From Meiothermus rufus DSM 22234 (GTDB lineage Bacteria > Deinococcota > Deinococci > Deinococcales > Thermaceae): DNA of 35,520 nt. Shown here piece after piece: positions 1 through 7,738 of this stretch. Each line of letters starts with the position of its first letter. Positions within the stretch are counted from its first letter, which is position 1. The notes below the pieces were generated by a model, which was given only the letters and a program-made list of their open reading frames with translations, was not told the DNA's origin and ran no database searches. The stretch is from contig NZ_AUHY01000028.1 in assembly GCF_000423425.1 (NCBI RefSeq), positions 1-35,520 on the forward strand, written 5' to 3'. The position numbers were made by a program, and so were the translations under genes.

Positions 1-55
1 CCTCCTTTCTTGGTTGGTTCCCCTCTTTTTATCCCAGCTTAGAGTCTCACATGTG
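1..55 (-). repeat. Inner end of left insertion-sequence copy
   Basis: These 55 bases are a perfect inverted copy of 35221-35275. On the minus strand they read from a TGTGAGACTC end towards an AGGAGG ribosome binding site, exactly as in the right copy where that site precedes a transposase start. The transposase of this left copy should therefore begin just beyond the left edge and read outward. Identity stops at base 55, which marks the likely end of the element; four to six bases either way are uncertain because the flanks of the two copies are also partly alike. Confidence 0.8.
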
Positions 56-66
56 TCCGTCCAGGT

Positions 67-192
67 TCATGCAGCGTTCAAAACCCCAACTTTATTGAGG
101 TTGGCGGCTATGGCCATATTCAGCCGCGCAGCCTCAGCCCGCTGTTCGCACAGCGCCGCGACGAGCTGTTCAATCCTCTCATCAGGTTGATG
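67..192 (-). pseudogene. 3' remnant, possibly type I DNA methyltransferase (HsdM)
   Basis: The minus strand is open from about base 260 to a stop at 67-69. The last 42 codons look coding: a charged, alanine-rich helix ends in a segment reading RLNMAIAANLNKVGV. This resembles the C-terminal tail of N6-adenine methyltransferase subunits of type I restriction systems, which often end in a helix followed by IxxNLxxLG. No start, ribosome binding site or catalytic NPPY motif is present, so at best this is a broken 3' end left beside the insertion sequence. The family assignment rests on a short pattern and is weak. Confidence 0.3.
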
Positions 193-233
193 AAGGGTTG
201 TTCTTGCGTATGGACCTGTTGGACAACTCCAGG

Positions 234-263
234 TTGATCCGGCTTTATGCTCCTGCCTTTATA
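234..263 (+). promoter_or_regulatory. Candidate promoter of the efflux operon
   Basis: TTGATC (234-239) and TTTATA (258-263) are separated by 18 bases and lie upstream of the macA-like start at 378. The match to the sigma-A consensus is moderate. The rest of 193-377 shows no convincing gene: the reading frame is open but lacks a ribosome binding site and coding character. Confidence 0.3.
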
Positions 264-377
264 GGGCCATCTTATGGGCTATTCCCGGCAAACCAAGCAC
301 AGGTGCCCATCTTCATCAAACCTTCGCATTCCATACACCGAACGTTGGGTATCCTGGTAGAAGATCGAGGGGTGAAC

Positions 378-1727
378 ATGACTGGTTCCCGTACCCGAAC
401 GCGCGTTCCGTGGTTTTGGTGGGTGGGCCTGGTCGCCCTGGCCGCTCTGGGGGTCGGGGCTTATCTCTGGCTGCGGCCCAAGCCTAGCACAAGCCCCACC
501 AGCACGGTGGAAACCGCCACAGTGCAGCGGGGGATGTTCCGGGTCTCGGCCTCGGGGCCGGGTACCCTCGAGCCCGTCCAGAGCCTCTCGATCAAACCGG
601 CGGTCAACGGCACCGTGCTGAAGTTGCCCAGCGTGGGTGAACGGGTGCAAAAAGGAGAGCTCCTGGTAGAGCTAGACCCCACCAACTACACCCGCGCCCT
701 GGAAAACGCCCGCTTAGCCCTGCAAAAAGCCCAGGCCAACCTGGACAAGCTGCGGGCCGATCAGGCCAGCGCCCTGGCCACCAGCCGGCAGAACGTGGCC
801 AGCGCCGAGGTCGCCCTGGCCAACGCCCAGCGCGACCTCGAGGCCGCCCGGGCCAACCTCGAGGCCACCCAGAAGCTCTACGCGCTGGGCGGGGCCAGCG
901 CCCAGAGCCTGCAAAGCGCCCGCGACACCTATGCCAAGGCCCAGGCCGCGCTGGAGGTGGCCCAGGTCAACCTCAACACTGCCCGCCAGGCCCTCACCCT
1001 GCGCAGTAGCGCCAACGCCCAGGACCTGCGCAACGCCCAGATTGCCTTAGAACAGGCCCGGCTCGAGGTCAAAAACGCTGAGGAAAACCTGGCCAGCACC
1101 AAAATCTACGCCCCCTTCGACGGGGTGGTGGCCGAGGTGAACGCCCAGGTGGGCAGCATCGGGGTAGGGGCCACGGTCAGCAACGCCACCGCTTTGCTCA
1201 CCCTGATCGACGATAGCCGCCTCAACCTGCCGGTGCAGATCGACGAGAGCGAGATCGCCAAGGTTAGGGTGGGGCAGAGGGTCGAGGTCACCCTGGACGC
1301 CTTCAGCAATGAGCGCTTCGAAGGGGTGGTAACGGCCATCTCGCCTGTGGCTCGCATCCAGCAAAATATCGCGGTCTTCTACGTTACGGTGAACATACCC
1401 AACCCCGAGCGCAAACTCAGACCCGGCATGACCGCCGAGGGCGAGATTATCGCCGAGGAGATGCCCCAGGCCCTGATCATCCCCAAGCGGGCGGTGCAGA
1501 CCGTACGTAACCGGGCCTATGTGGATGTGCTCCAGCCCGACGGCAGCAGGGAGACCGTGCGGGTGGTGCTGGGGCCCGACGACGGGGTCAACCAGGTGGT
1601 GCTAGAGGGCCTCGAGGCCGGTCAGCGGGTGGTGCTGCCTAGCCGGGTGCGCAGCAGCCAGAGCCAGGGGCAAAGCCAGGGCGGCTTCAGGCTGCCCATC
1701 GGCACTCCTCCAGGAGGCGGGCGATGA
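378..1727 (+). CDS. MacA-like periplasmic adaptor of an efflux ABC system (HlyD/MFP family)
   Basis: This 449-aa adaptor should link the inner-membrane ABC pump encoded next to it with an outer-membrane exit duct. An N-terminal membrane anchor (about residues 11-31) is followed by the first half of a biotinyl-lipoyl-like domain, a long alanine- and glutamine-rich coiled-coil hairpin (about 95-230), the second lipoyl half (YAPFDGVVAEV), a beta-barrel domain and a membrane-proximal domain. The C-terminus is a Ser/Gln/Gly-rich tail. ATG 378 is chosen because GAGGGG stands just before it and the anchor begins about ten residues later; the frame is open further upstream but does not look coding there. 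The stop overlaps the next start by 4 bases, so the genes are translationally coupled. The substrate is unknown; MacAB relatives carry lipopeptides, macrolides or peptides. Confidence 0.88.
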   Translation: MTGSRTRTRVPWFWWVGLVALAALGVGAYLWLRPKPSTSPTSTVETATVQRGMFRVSASGPGTLEPVQSLSIKPAVNGTVLKLPSVGERVQKGELLVELDPTNYTRALENARLALQKAQANLDKLRADQASALATSRQNVASAEVALANAQRDLEAARANLEATQKLYALGGASAQSLQSARDTYAKAQAALEVAQVNLNTARQALTLRSSANAQDLRNAQIALEQARLEVKNAEENLASTKIYAPFDGVVAEVNAQVGSIGVGATVSNATALLTLIDDSRLNLPVQIDESEIAKVRVGQRVEVTLDAFSNERFEGVVTAISPVARIQQNIAVFYVTVNIPNPERKLRPGMTAEGEIIAEEMPQALIIPKRAVQTVRNRAYVDVLQPDGSRETVRVVLGPDDGVNQVVLEGLEAGQRVVLPSRVRSSQSQGQSQGGFRLPIGTPPGGGR

Positions 1728-2437
1728 CGGTAGTGGCCTTGGAGGGTATCCGCAAGGTCTACAAAAGCGGGGCCCTCGAGTTCGAGGCCCTCAAGGGGAT
1801 CTCGCTGGAGATTCGCCAGGGCGAGATGGTGGCCCTGATGGGGCCTTCGGGCTCGGGCAAAACCACCCTGATGCAGATTATCGGGCTGCTCGACCGGCCC
1901 ACCCAGGGCACCTACCACCTGGCCGGCCAGGACGTCACCACCCTGAGCGAAAACCAGCGGGCCGAGGTGCGCAACCAGGAGATCGGTTTTGTCTTCCAGG
2001 CTTTCCACCTGCTGCCCCGGCTCAACGTGCTGGAAAATGTGGAAGTGCCTATGATCTATGCCGGCGTCCCCGCCGAGGAACGGCGCCAGCGGGCTATGGA
2101 GGTGCTGCAAAAGGTAGGGCTGGGGGATAAGTGGCGCAACCTGCCCTCCCAGCTCTCCGGGGGACAGAAGCAGCGGGTGGCGGTGGCCCGGGCCCTTTCC
2201 ATGCGCCCTTCCATCCTGCTGGCCGACGAGCCGACCGGCAACCTCGACTCCAAAACCGCCGCCGAGGTGATGCGGCTGTTTCAGGAACTCAACGACGAGG
2301 GCACCTGTGTGATTGTGGTGACCCACGAACACGACATCGCCGATTACTGCGGCCGGATTGTGCGCATCCGCGACGGCCAGATCGAGGCCGACGGCCCCAA
2401 CCCGGGGCGCAAGCGGGCCGTAGGAGGTTTGGCATGA
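1724..2437 (+). CDS. ABC transporter ATP-binding protein (MacB/LolD type)
   Basis: This 237-aa nucleotide-binding subunit powers the pump formed with the adjacent FtsX-like permease. It shows Walker A GPSGSGKT (40-47), the Q-loop in FVFQAF, signature LSGGQ (144-148), Walker B ILLADEP (164-170) with the following D-loop NLDS, and a switch histidine in VVTHEH. It belongs to the LolD/MacB-N/FtsE group, where the ATPase is often separate from the permease as here. Start and stop overlap both neighbours (ATGA junctions), which indicates one transcript. Confidence 0.92.
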   Translation: MTVVALEGIRKVYKSGALEFEALKGISLEIRQGEMVALMGPSGSGKTTLMQIIGLLDRPTQGTYHLAGQDVTTLSENQRAEVRNQEIGFVFQAFHLLPRLNVLENVEVPMIYAGVPAEERRQRAMEVLQKVGLGDKWRNLPSQLSGGQKQRVAVARALSMRPSILLADEPTGNLDSKTAAEVMRLFQELNDEGTCVIVVTHEHDIADYCGRIVRIRDGQIEADGPNPGRKRAVGGLA

Positions 2438-3726
2438 GCGCCCCAGCGGTCTTGAAGACCCCTAAGAAAGTGCGTTCGCGCCTGGCCGGCATCAGCCCCT
2501 GGCTGGTTTTCCAGGTGGCCTGGCGGGCCATTCTGGGCAACCCCCTACGCTCGGTGCTGACCACCCTAGGTGTGATCATCGGGGTAGCCGCGGTGGTGGC
2601 CCTGACCATGGTGGGGCGGGGCTCGACCGCCAACATCACCCGCACCCTGCAAAGCCTGGGCACCAACCTGCTCACCATTGGCAGCGCTGCCGGTCCTCGG
2701 GGCGGGGGGTTTGGCCTGGTGCGCTTCGGCGGCCCCCAAACCGTCACCCTGGCCGATGCCGAAGCCATCCGGCTCGAGTTCGAGGGGCGCATCGTGGGCA
2801 TCGCCCCCACCCTACAAGGCAACCAGCAGATCAAGGTGGGCGCCGCCAACATGAACGCCACCGTCATCGGCACCTGGCCCGACTATGCCAGCGTGCGCAA
2901 CGCCCAGCCCGCCCAGGGCAGCTTCTTCAGCGAAGCCGACCTGCAGGCCCGCCGGCGGGTGGCGGTCATTGGGTATGGCATCGCCCAGGACCTCTTCGGC
3001 GGCCAGGACCCCATCGGCCAGACCCTGCGCATCGCTGGCCTCTCCTTCACCGTGGTAGGCGTGCTCCCCGACAAAGGCGACAGCGGCTTTGCCAGCCCCA
3101 ACTACCAGGTGATGGTGCCGCTTTCCACCTATCTGCAGCGCCTTGCCCGCAGCAGCACCGGCGAGCCTCGGGTCAACGCCATCTACATCCAGGGCCCCGA
3201 CAAGGACAGCCTGCCCCAGCTCCAAGAAGCGCTCACCGAGTTCATGGCTGCCCGCCGCAAGATGACCGACCCCAGCCAGTATGATTTCAGCGTGCAGAAC
3301 CAGGCCGATGCGCTGGCCTCGGTCAACCAGGTGACCCAGACCATGACCCTGTTCCTGGGGGGAGTGGCCGGGATTAGCCTGCTGGTGGGGGGGATCGGCA
3401 TTATGAACATCATGCTGGTCTCGGTAACCGAGCGCACCCGCGAGATCGGCATCCGCAAAGCCCTGGGGGCCAAGCCCCGCGACATCCTAACCCAGTTTTT
3501 GGTGGAGTCGGTGGTGCTCTCGGTAGGCGGGGGTATTTTGGGCATCTTCCTGGGGCTGGCCCTGGCCGGCAGCGTGGGCCAGTTCCTGCGGATAACCCCC
3601 ATCTTCGACCCCTTCAGCGTGGTGCTGGCCTTCGTTTTCTCGGTGGCGGTGGGGGTCTTCTTCGGCTACTATCCCGCCGCCCGGGCCGCCCGCCTCGACC
3701 CGGTAGAGTCGCTGCGCTACGAGTAG
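2434..3726 (+). CDS. MacB-like FtsX-family ABC permease
   Basis: This 430-aa permease has the topology of the MacB permease domain: a cytoplasmic N-terminus, a first membrane helix at about 38-60, a large extracytoplasmic domain (about 65-305), then three C-terminal helices. The segment GGIGIMNIMLVSVTERTREI and the following IGIRKALGAK are the typical cytoplasmic coupling region of the FtsX family. The start ATG 2434 overlaps the stop of the ATPase gene and is preceded by GGAGG. MacB-type pumps act as mechanotransmitters that expel substrates from the periplasmic side through the MacA adaptor; this is inferred from the family and the operon. Confidence 0.9.
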   Translation: MSAPAVLKTPKKVRSRLAGISPWLVFQVAWRAILGNPLRSVLTTLGVIIGVAAVVALTMVGRGSTANITRTLQSLGTNLLTIGSAAGPRGGGFGLVRFGGPQTVTLADAEAIRLEFEGRIVGIAPTLQGNQQIKVGAANMNATVIGTWPDYASVRNAQPAQGSFFSEADLQARRRVAVIGYGIAQDLFGGQDPIGQTLRIAGLSFTVVGVLPDKGDSGFASPNYQVMVPLSTYLQRLARSSTGEPRVNAIYIQGPDKDSLPQLQEALTEFMAARRKMTDPSQYDFSVQNQADALASVNQVTQTMTLFLGGVAGISLLVGGIGIMNIMLVSVTERTREIGIRKALGAKPRDILTQFLVESVVLSVGGGILGIFLGLALAGSVGQFLRITPIFDPFSVVLAFVFSVAVGVFFGYYPAARAARLDPVESLRYE

Positions 3727-3792
3727 GCAGAGTGGCTTCTTTACTGCTTCTACACAAAGCCGTTGCAGACTAGGGGCGTTGGAGGAAAGCAC

Positions 3793-4323
3793 ATGAGAGG
3801 CATCGGCTTATTAGCAGCGCTGGTTCTGGGGCTGGCCCTAGCCCAAGGGGGGCCGCCCAACCTGACCCCCGAGATGCGACAAAGGCTCGAGGCCTACCGC
3901 CCGGTCTTCGACCTGGTGGCCACCATAGGGCTTTTAGACGAGCTGGACAAGCAGCGTGGCCTGGCCCTGAGCAAGGCCCAGGCCCAACGGCTTCTGCCCA
4001 TTCTGCGCGATTTGCAAACCCGTGCCGATTTAAAACCTGCCGAGGCCAGCAAAATCCTAAGCACCATCGAGGACAGCATTCTGACTCCAGCCCAGCTCAA
4101 GTGGATGGACCAGACCCTCTTGCAGCGCCAGGAGGAAGCCCGGCGGCGGCGCGAGCAGGCCCAGGGGGGGCAGGGGCCCCCGGCGGGGGCCAGCCCGCGG
4201 CAGCCGGGGCAGGGTGGACTTTTCCAGGCCATCGCCCAGGGTAGGCCCTATAACCCCTTCAAGGAGCAGCCCCGCGCTGCGGAGAACCTCAAAAACCTGA
4301 TTGCCCTGCTGAGCAAGAAGTAG
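3793..4323 (+). CDS. Small secreted helical protein of the efflux operon
   Basis: A 176-aa protein with a signal peptide (GLLAALVLGLALAQG), so it should be exported. The mature part is mostly helical, with LTPEMRQRLEAYRP at the start and a later LTPAQLKWMDQTLLQRQEEA, followed by a Gly/Gln/Pro-rich linker and a short C-terminal helix. The pattern of LT-P starts before helices recalls Spy/CpxP-type periplasmic proteins, but no firm family is seen. The start follows GGAGGAAAGCAC. It lies 66 bases after the permease and probably shares its job, for example sensing or chaperoning substrate; this is inference from position. Confidence 0.75.
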   Translation: MRGIGLLAALVLGLALAQGGPPNLTPEMRQRLEAYRPVFDLVATIGLLDELDKQRGLALSKAQAQRLLPILRDLQTRADLKPAEASKILSTIEDSILTPAQLKWMDQTLLQRQEEARRRREQAQGGQGPPAGASPRQPGQGGLFQAIAQGRPYNPFKEQPRAAENLKNLIALLSKK

Positions 4324-4324
4324 T

Positions 4325-4858
4325 TTAGCCCCGGGGAAGGCAGGCCAGGAAGGCTTCCAGCTCTTCCAGGGAGGCAATCGGGGTGAGCAGCCCTAGGGCC
4401 TCGGGGGTGACCTCGAGGCCCGGCCGGATGACCTCGAGCCAGCCCAGATGCACCCCCAGCGGCTTCCCTGGCCGGCCCTGCAGCCAAGCGAGGTAGTTCA
4501 GGTTCCAGGCCGCCAGAATCTCGGCTAGGGTGCCCACTCCACCCGGCAGGGCTAGACAGGCCACCCCCACATCCATCAGCCGCTCGATGCGCGTAAGCAG
4601 CGAGGCCGAGGGCAGTTCTAGGTCCACATGCAGGTTGGGGCCGTTGCGCTGAGGAAACAAGGCTGGTGCAGTGATGCCCACCACCAACCCCCCCGCTTCC
4701 TTGACCCCCCGCGAGACCGCTTCCATAGCCCCGTCGTAGCCTCCCGTGGCCACGCCAAACCCCGCTCGGGCCACCACCTGTCCCCAGGCCAGGGCCTCGG
4801 CGTAGGCTGGGGTACCGGGCTTTACCCGCGATGAACCAAAGACTGTGATCAGGCGCAT
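4325..4858 (-). CDS. LOG/TIGR00725-like Rossmann protein
   Basis: This 177-aa protein has the SLOG fold: GSSRV near the N-terminus, GGYDGAMEAVSRG and the diagnostic LPGGVGTLAEI. In the LOG family the PGGxGTxxE motif binds the phosphate of AMP-type nucleotides, and true LOG enzymes hydrolyse cytokinin riboside 5'-monophosphate or related nucleotides. The protein is closer to the uncharacterised TIGR00725 group, whose substrate is not established. It ends one base from the secreted efflux protein gene on the other strand. There is no Shine-Dalgarno sequence; instead TAGGCT lies six bases before the ATG, which points to a leaderless mRNA. Confidence 0.85.
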   Translation of the reverse strand: MRLITVFGSSRVKPGTPAYAEALAWGQVVARAGFGVATGGYDGAMEAVSRGVKEAGGLVVGITAPALFPQRNGPNLHVDLELPSASLLTRIERLMDVGVACLALPGGVGTLAEILAAWNLNYLAWLQGRPGKPLGVHLGWLEVIRPGLEVTPEALGLLTPIASLEELEAFLACLPRG

Positions 4859-4864
4859 GGCCCC

Positions 4865-4870
4865 AGCCTA
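4865..4870 (-). promoter_or_regulatory. -10 element for leaderless LOG-family gene
   Basis: TAGGCT on the minus strand is followed by GGGGCC and then the ATG at 4858. A TANNNT box six to seven bases ahead of the start codon is the known hallmark of leaderless transcription in Deinococcus-Thermus bacteria. No clear -35 box is visible. Confidence 0.5.
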
Positions 4871-4878
4871 CCAAAGGG

Positions 4879-5718
4879 CTAGCCCGCGGCGATCAGGGCA
4901 ATGGCCACGAGCGAGAGCAGGACTCCTTTGGTCTGGCTCTGGCTTAGGCGCTCGCGCAGCAGGCCCCAGGCCAAGAGGACGGTGAAGGCCGGATACAAAG
5001 AGGAGAGCACCGCCGCCACATCCAGCCGGCCCGTCTGGGCAGCCACCAGAAAAAGCAGGTTACCCCCCGCGTCTAAAAGCCCAGCCAGGCCCACCAGCCC
5101 CAGGTGGCCTGTTAGCCCCCTGGCTCTTGGCCACAACCCCACCCGCCAAACCAGCCCCAGCATCAGGCCAGTGGCCACCAGCTTGGCCAAGGCCGAGGGC
5201 CAGAACAAGCCCTCGACCCGGTCGATCAGGGTGAAGTACCCCCCAAAGCCCAGCCCAGCCAGAACAGCATAGCCCAGGCCCCGCCCAAAGCCCGCGGCCT
5301 CCTTGGGGCGGGCAGCCAGCCAAACCCCCAGCAGACCTACGGCAAAACCCAGTTGCTGCAAAGGGGCCGGCAGCCCCTCCAAAAAGACCCCCACCAAAGC
5401 CGCCAAAGCCGCCCCCACCACCCCGGCAATGGGCGCGGCCAGGCCCATCTGCCCGGCCTGGAAGGCCCGGTAGAGAAAAACCAGACCCATACAGCCGGCC
5501 AGGCCAGCGGCCAGGCTCCAAGGGAGATCCTGTGGCACAAAGGCCTCGGCCCGCAGCAAGGCCATTAGGCAGAAGAAAAGCAGGCCCGTAGTGTGGACTA
5601 GCCCGGCCACCAGGTAGGGGTTGAGCCGGCGGGCCGCCACCCCCCCGCTGAAGTCGCCCGCACCCCAGGACAAGGCTGAGAGCAAGGCAAAGCCCACCGC
5701 TGCCAGCTCGAGGCTCAT
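4879..5718 (-). CDS. EamA-family (DMT) membrane exporter
   Basis: A 279-aa hydrophobic protein with about ten membrane helices arranged as two repeats, typical of drug/metabolite transporters. The N-terminal repeat includes LLSALSWGAGDF, and the second repeat ends with LLAWGLLRERLSQSQTKGVLLSLVAIALI, where the AWxxLxERLS segment is common in the family. Its substrate cannot be read from the sequence. The gap to the downstream LOG gene is 20 bases. The start is preceded by TAAGAT at a six-base distance rather than by a ribosome binding site, so it is probably transcribed leaderless and divergently from recF. Confidence 0.88.
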   Translation of the reverse strand: MSLELAAVGFALLSALSWGAGDFSGGVAARRLNPYLVAGLVHTTGLLFFCLMALLRAEAFVPQDLPWSLAAGLAGCMGLVFLYRAFQAGQMGLAAPIAGVVGAALAALVGVFLEGLPAPLQQLGFAVGLLGVWLAARPKEAAGFGRGLGYAVLAGLGFGGYFTLIDRVEGLFWPSALAKLVATGLMLGLVWRVGLWPRARGLTGHLGLVGLAGLLDAGGNLLFLVAAQTGRLDVAAVLSSLYPAFTVLLAWGLLRERLSQSQTKGVLLSLVAIALIAAG

Positions 5719-5724
5719 GGGGCC

Positions 5725-5730
5725 ATCTTA
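5725..5730 (-). promoter_or_regulatory. -10 element for leaderless EamA gene
   Basis: TAAGAT on the minus strand is followed by GGCCCC and ATG 5718. The arrangement matches the leaderless signal seen at several other genes in the window. Confidence 0.5.
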
Positions 5731-5782
5731 CCCGAGGCCCCCACCTTGAGCCTGCGAAGCAAGGGGTTTAGCCTAGAAGCCA

Positions 5783-6859
5783 GTGCGTCTTCTGCGGCTG
5801 CGGCAACAACACTTTCGCAACCTGGCCACCCCGCTCTTCGTCCCGGCGGCAGGGCTGACCACCATCGTGGGCGGCAACGCCCAGGGCAAGACCAACCTCC
5901 TCGAGGCCATCGAGCTGGTGCTGGGCGGGGAGTTACAGGGCAGCCTGGCCGAGCGCATCGCCTTTGGCCAGCGCGAGGCCTGGATCCACGCCGAGGTGGA
6001 GACCCAGTTTGGCCCAAGCCGCCTGGAGGTGCGGCTAAGCCGCGAGGGCCGTGAACACCGGCTCAACGAGGCGCCGGCCTCGCTGCGCGAACTGGCCCAG
6101 CTTCCGGGGGCGGTGCGCCTGGGGCCCGACGACCTCGAACTGATCCTGGGGCCACCGGAAGAACGCCGCCGCTTTGTGGATGGGCTGCTCTCGCGCTTCT
6201 CGGCCCGCTATCGTTCGATGCTCGCCCAATACAACCGGGCCTTGCAGCAGCGCAACGCACTGCTGAAAACGGCCCAGGCGGGCCGGGCCAAAACCGCTGG
6301 CGAAGCTCCCTCGCTGCGGGCCTCCATAGGGATATGGAACCAAGAGCTGGTACGGTTTGGCCGCGAGATTCTAAGCCTGCGTCGCCGGATGCTATCCAGA
6401 CTGGCCCCCCTGGCCCAGGAAAGTTACCGTGAGCTGGCTACGGGTTCGCTCGAGCTAAGCCTGTGCGAAAGCGTAGAACCCGAACGCTTCCTAGAAGCCC
6501 TAGACGAGCACCTACAAAGCGACCTAGAGCGCGGGGCCACCAGCCTGGGCCCCCACCGCGACGACCTACGCATCCTGCTTTCGGGGCGGGAAGCCGCCCG
6601 CTTTGCCAGCCGGGGCGAGTGCCGCAGCATCGCCCTGGCCCTGCGCCTGGCCGAACACCGGCTGCTCTGGCGACACTACGAGGAAGCCCCCTTGTTGTTG
6701 GTCGACGAGTGGAACAGCGAGCTCGACGCCCGGCGGCAGGGTGCCCTGCTGGCCTATGCCCAGAGCCTACCGCAGGCCATCCTGGCTGGGCTGGAACGGC
6801 CCGGCGTGGGGGCGGTAGTGACCATCGAAGCGGGGGTATGGTCCGGCCCCTGGGACTAG
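5783..6859 (+). CDS. recF: DNA replication and repair protein RecF
   Basis: RecF is an SMC-like ATPase that binds single/double-strand DNA junctions with RecO and RecR and helps load RecA at gaps. The 358-aa protein shows Walker A GGNAQGKT (30-37), the family segment LGPHRDDL, a signature-like region (ASRGECRSIALALRLAEHRLL) and Walker B LLLVDEWNSELD. The length fits RecF (about 340-370 aa). The start is GTG 5783, which gives the usual MxLxxLxLxxFRN opening; TAGCCT stands eight bases upstream and could be a leaderless -10. It is followed 32 bases later by the dciA-like gene. In many bacteria recF sits between dnaN and gyrB; here it is some 20 kb away from dnaN. Confidence 0.93.
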   Translation: MRLLRLRQQHFRNLATPLFVPAAGLTTIVGGNAQGKTNLLEAIELVLGGELQGSLAERIAFGQREAWIHAEVETQFGPSRLEVRLSREGREHRLNEAPASLRELAQLPGAVRLGPDDLELILGPPEERRRFVDGLLSRFSARYRSMLAQYNRALQQRNALLKTAQAGRAKTAGEAPSLRASIGIWNQELVRFGREILSLRRRMLSRLAPLAQESYRELATGSLELSLCESVEPERFLEALDEHLQSDLERGATSLGPHRDDLRILLSGREAARFASRGECRSIALALRLAEHRLLWRHYEEAPLLLVDEWNSELDARRQGALLAYAQSLPQAILAGLERPGVGAVVTIEAGVWSGPWD

Positions 6860-6879
6860 CCAGGAAGCCCCCCATCGCC

Positions 6880-6885
6880 TAGCCT
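6880..6885 (+). promoter_or_regulatory. -10 element for leaderless dciA-like gene
   Basis: TAGCCT is followed by TTAAGC and the GTG at 6892, again a six-base gap. The gene could also be read from the recF transcript, so this may be an internal promoter. Confidence 0.4.
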
Positions 6886-6891
6886 TTAAGC

Positions 6892-7692
6892 GTGGCGCGA
6901 ACCCAGGCGGCAGCAGAGGTCATCGGGCAAATCCTGCAGCGAAAAGGGCTGCAGGCCGGGCTGCGCCGGGGTCAGGCCCTGGCGTTGTGGCCCCAGATTG
7001 CCGGCCCCGCCCTAAGCGGGCTAAGCCAGGCTGAGCGGCTGGAGGACGGGGTGCTGTTCGTGCGGGTAACCGATGCGGTGGTGGCTCACCAGCTCACCTA
7101 CCTGCGCGAGACTTTTGTCCAACGCTACCAGGAGAAGCTGCCTGGGGTGGTGCGCGAACTACGCTTCCAGGTGGGCTTAGAAAAGAAACCCCGCACCCAA
7201 CCCCAGCCCAGCCCCCGCCCCCCCCTCAGCCCCGAGGAGGAGGCCCGGCTGTGGGCGCTAGCCGAGCAGGCCCCACTCGAGCTGCGGGAGGCTATCCTGC
7301 GGGCCGGAAAAGCCGTTTTACAGCGGCAAAAGGAAAACCCCCACCCCCCCTGCCCCATCTGCCACCTGCCCAGTCCAGAACACCCCTGCCCCTCCTGCCA
7401 GAAGCTGCTGCGCGAACCCATTGTGCTGCGGGAAGCAGCGCGTCTGAGCCGCTTTCCTCTGAAGCCCTGCCTCGAGGGTCACCCCCTGGAGGCGGCCCGC
7501 TACCTGGCCCGAAGCCGGCTCGAGGCCCAGTTACGCGAGCTTTTGCCCCAGGTAATCCAGCAGCCCGACCTTATCCCCATTCTGCAGGACACCGCCCGGC
7601 GCTACCTGCAGCTTTGCACCGGCCAGCCAGAGGTGCGAACCCACCGCCACCTCCTCCCTCCCTCGCTGCAATCCCTCCTCAAAGAGGTATGA
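6892..7692 (+). CDS. DciA-like (DUF721) helicase-loader protein with zinc-ribbon motif
   Basis: The N-terminal part (about 1-95) fits DUF721/DciA: an opening helix with IGQILQRKGL, then LWPQIAGPALSGLSQAERL, GVLFVRVTDAVVAHQLTYLR and an ending VRELRFQVG. DciA is the ancestral bacterial factor that delivers the replicative helicase DnaB to DNA where DnaC/DnaI are lacking, and it often neighbours recF or gyrB. After a Pro-rich linker the protein (266 aa) carries a second helical region and four cysteines as C154-x2-C157 and C166-x2-C169, a zinc-ribbon pattern not part of the basic DciA fold. The GTG 6892 start has no ribosome binding site but a TAGCCT box six bases upstream. The domain call is by pattern recognition and would need a profile search. 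Confidence 0.75.
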   Translation: MARTQAAAEVIGQILQRKGLQAGLRRGQALALWPQIAGPALSGLSQAERLEDGVLFVRVTDAVVAHQLTYLRETFVQRYQEKLPGVVRELRFQVGLEKKPRTQPQPSPRPPLSPEEEARLWALAEQAPLELREAILRAGKAVLQRQKENPHPPCPICHLPSPEHPCPSCQKLLREPIVLREAARLSRFPLKPCLEGHPLEAARYLARSRLEAQLRELLPQVIQQPDLIPILQDTARRYLQLCTGQPEVRTHRHLLPPSLQSLLKEV

Positions 7693-7693
7693 T
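7688..7693 (+). promoter_or_regulatory. Candidate -10 of ilvE
   Basis: TATGAT overlaps the stop of the dciA-like gene. Transcription from about 7700 would give a leader of roughly 40 bases that contains a GC-rich inverted sequence (7709-7723) and the GGAGGG ribosome binding site of ilvE. No good -35 hexamer is seen. Confidence 0.35.
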
Positions 7694-7738
7694 GGGGCAT
7701 CTTAGCACCGGCCCCGGGGGCCGCTTTTGGAGGGATTA

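Noticed and set aside
198-377. Upstream in-frame extension of the MacA-like gene (60 codons)
   Set aside because: No ribosome binding site, no coding character and no fit to the adaptor family, which begins with a short tail and a membrane anchor.
2131-2433. Upstream frame of the permease overlapping the ATPase gene
   Set aside because: The family start at ATG 2434 follows GGAGG and couples to the ATPase stop; the upstream part is an out-of-frame shadow.
7709-7723. CGGCCCC/GGGGCCG hairpin before ilvE as terminator
   Set aside because: Only one base is left for the loop and just four T follow; it lies in the probable ilvE leader, so I mention it but do not call it.
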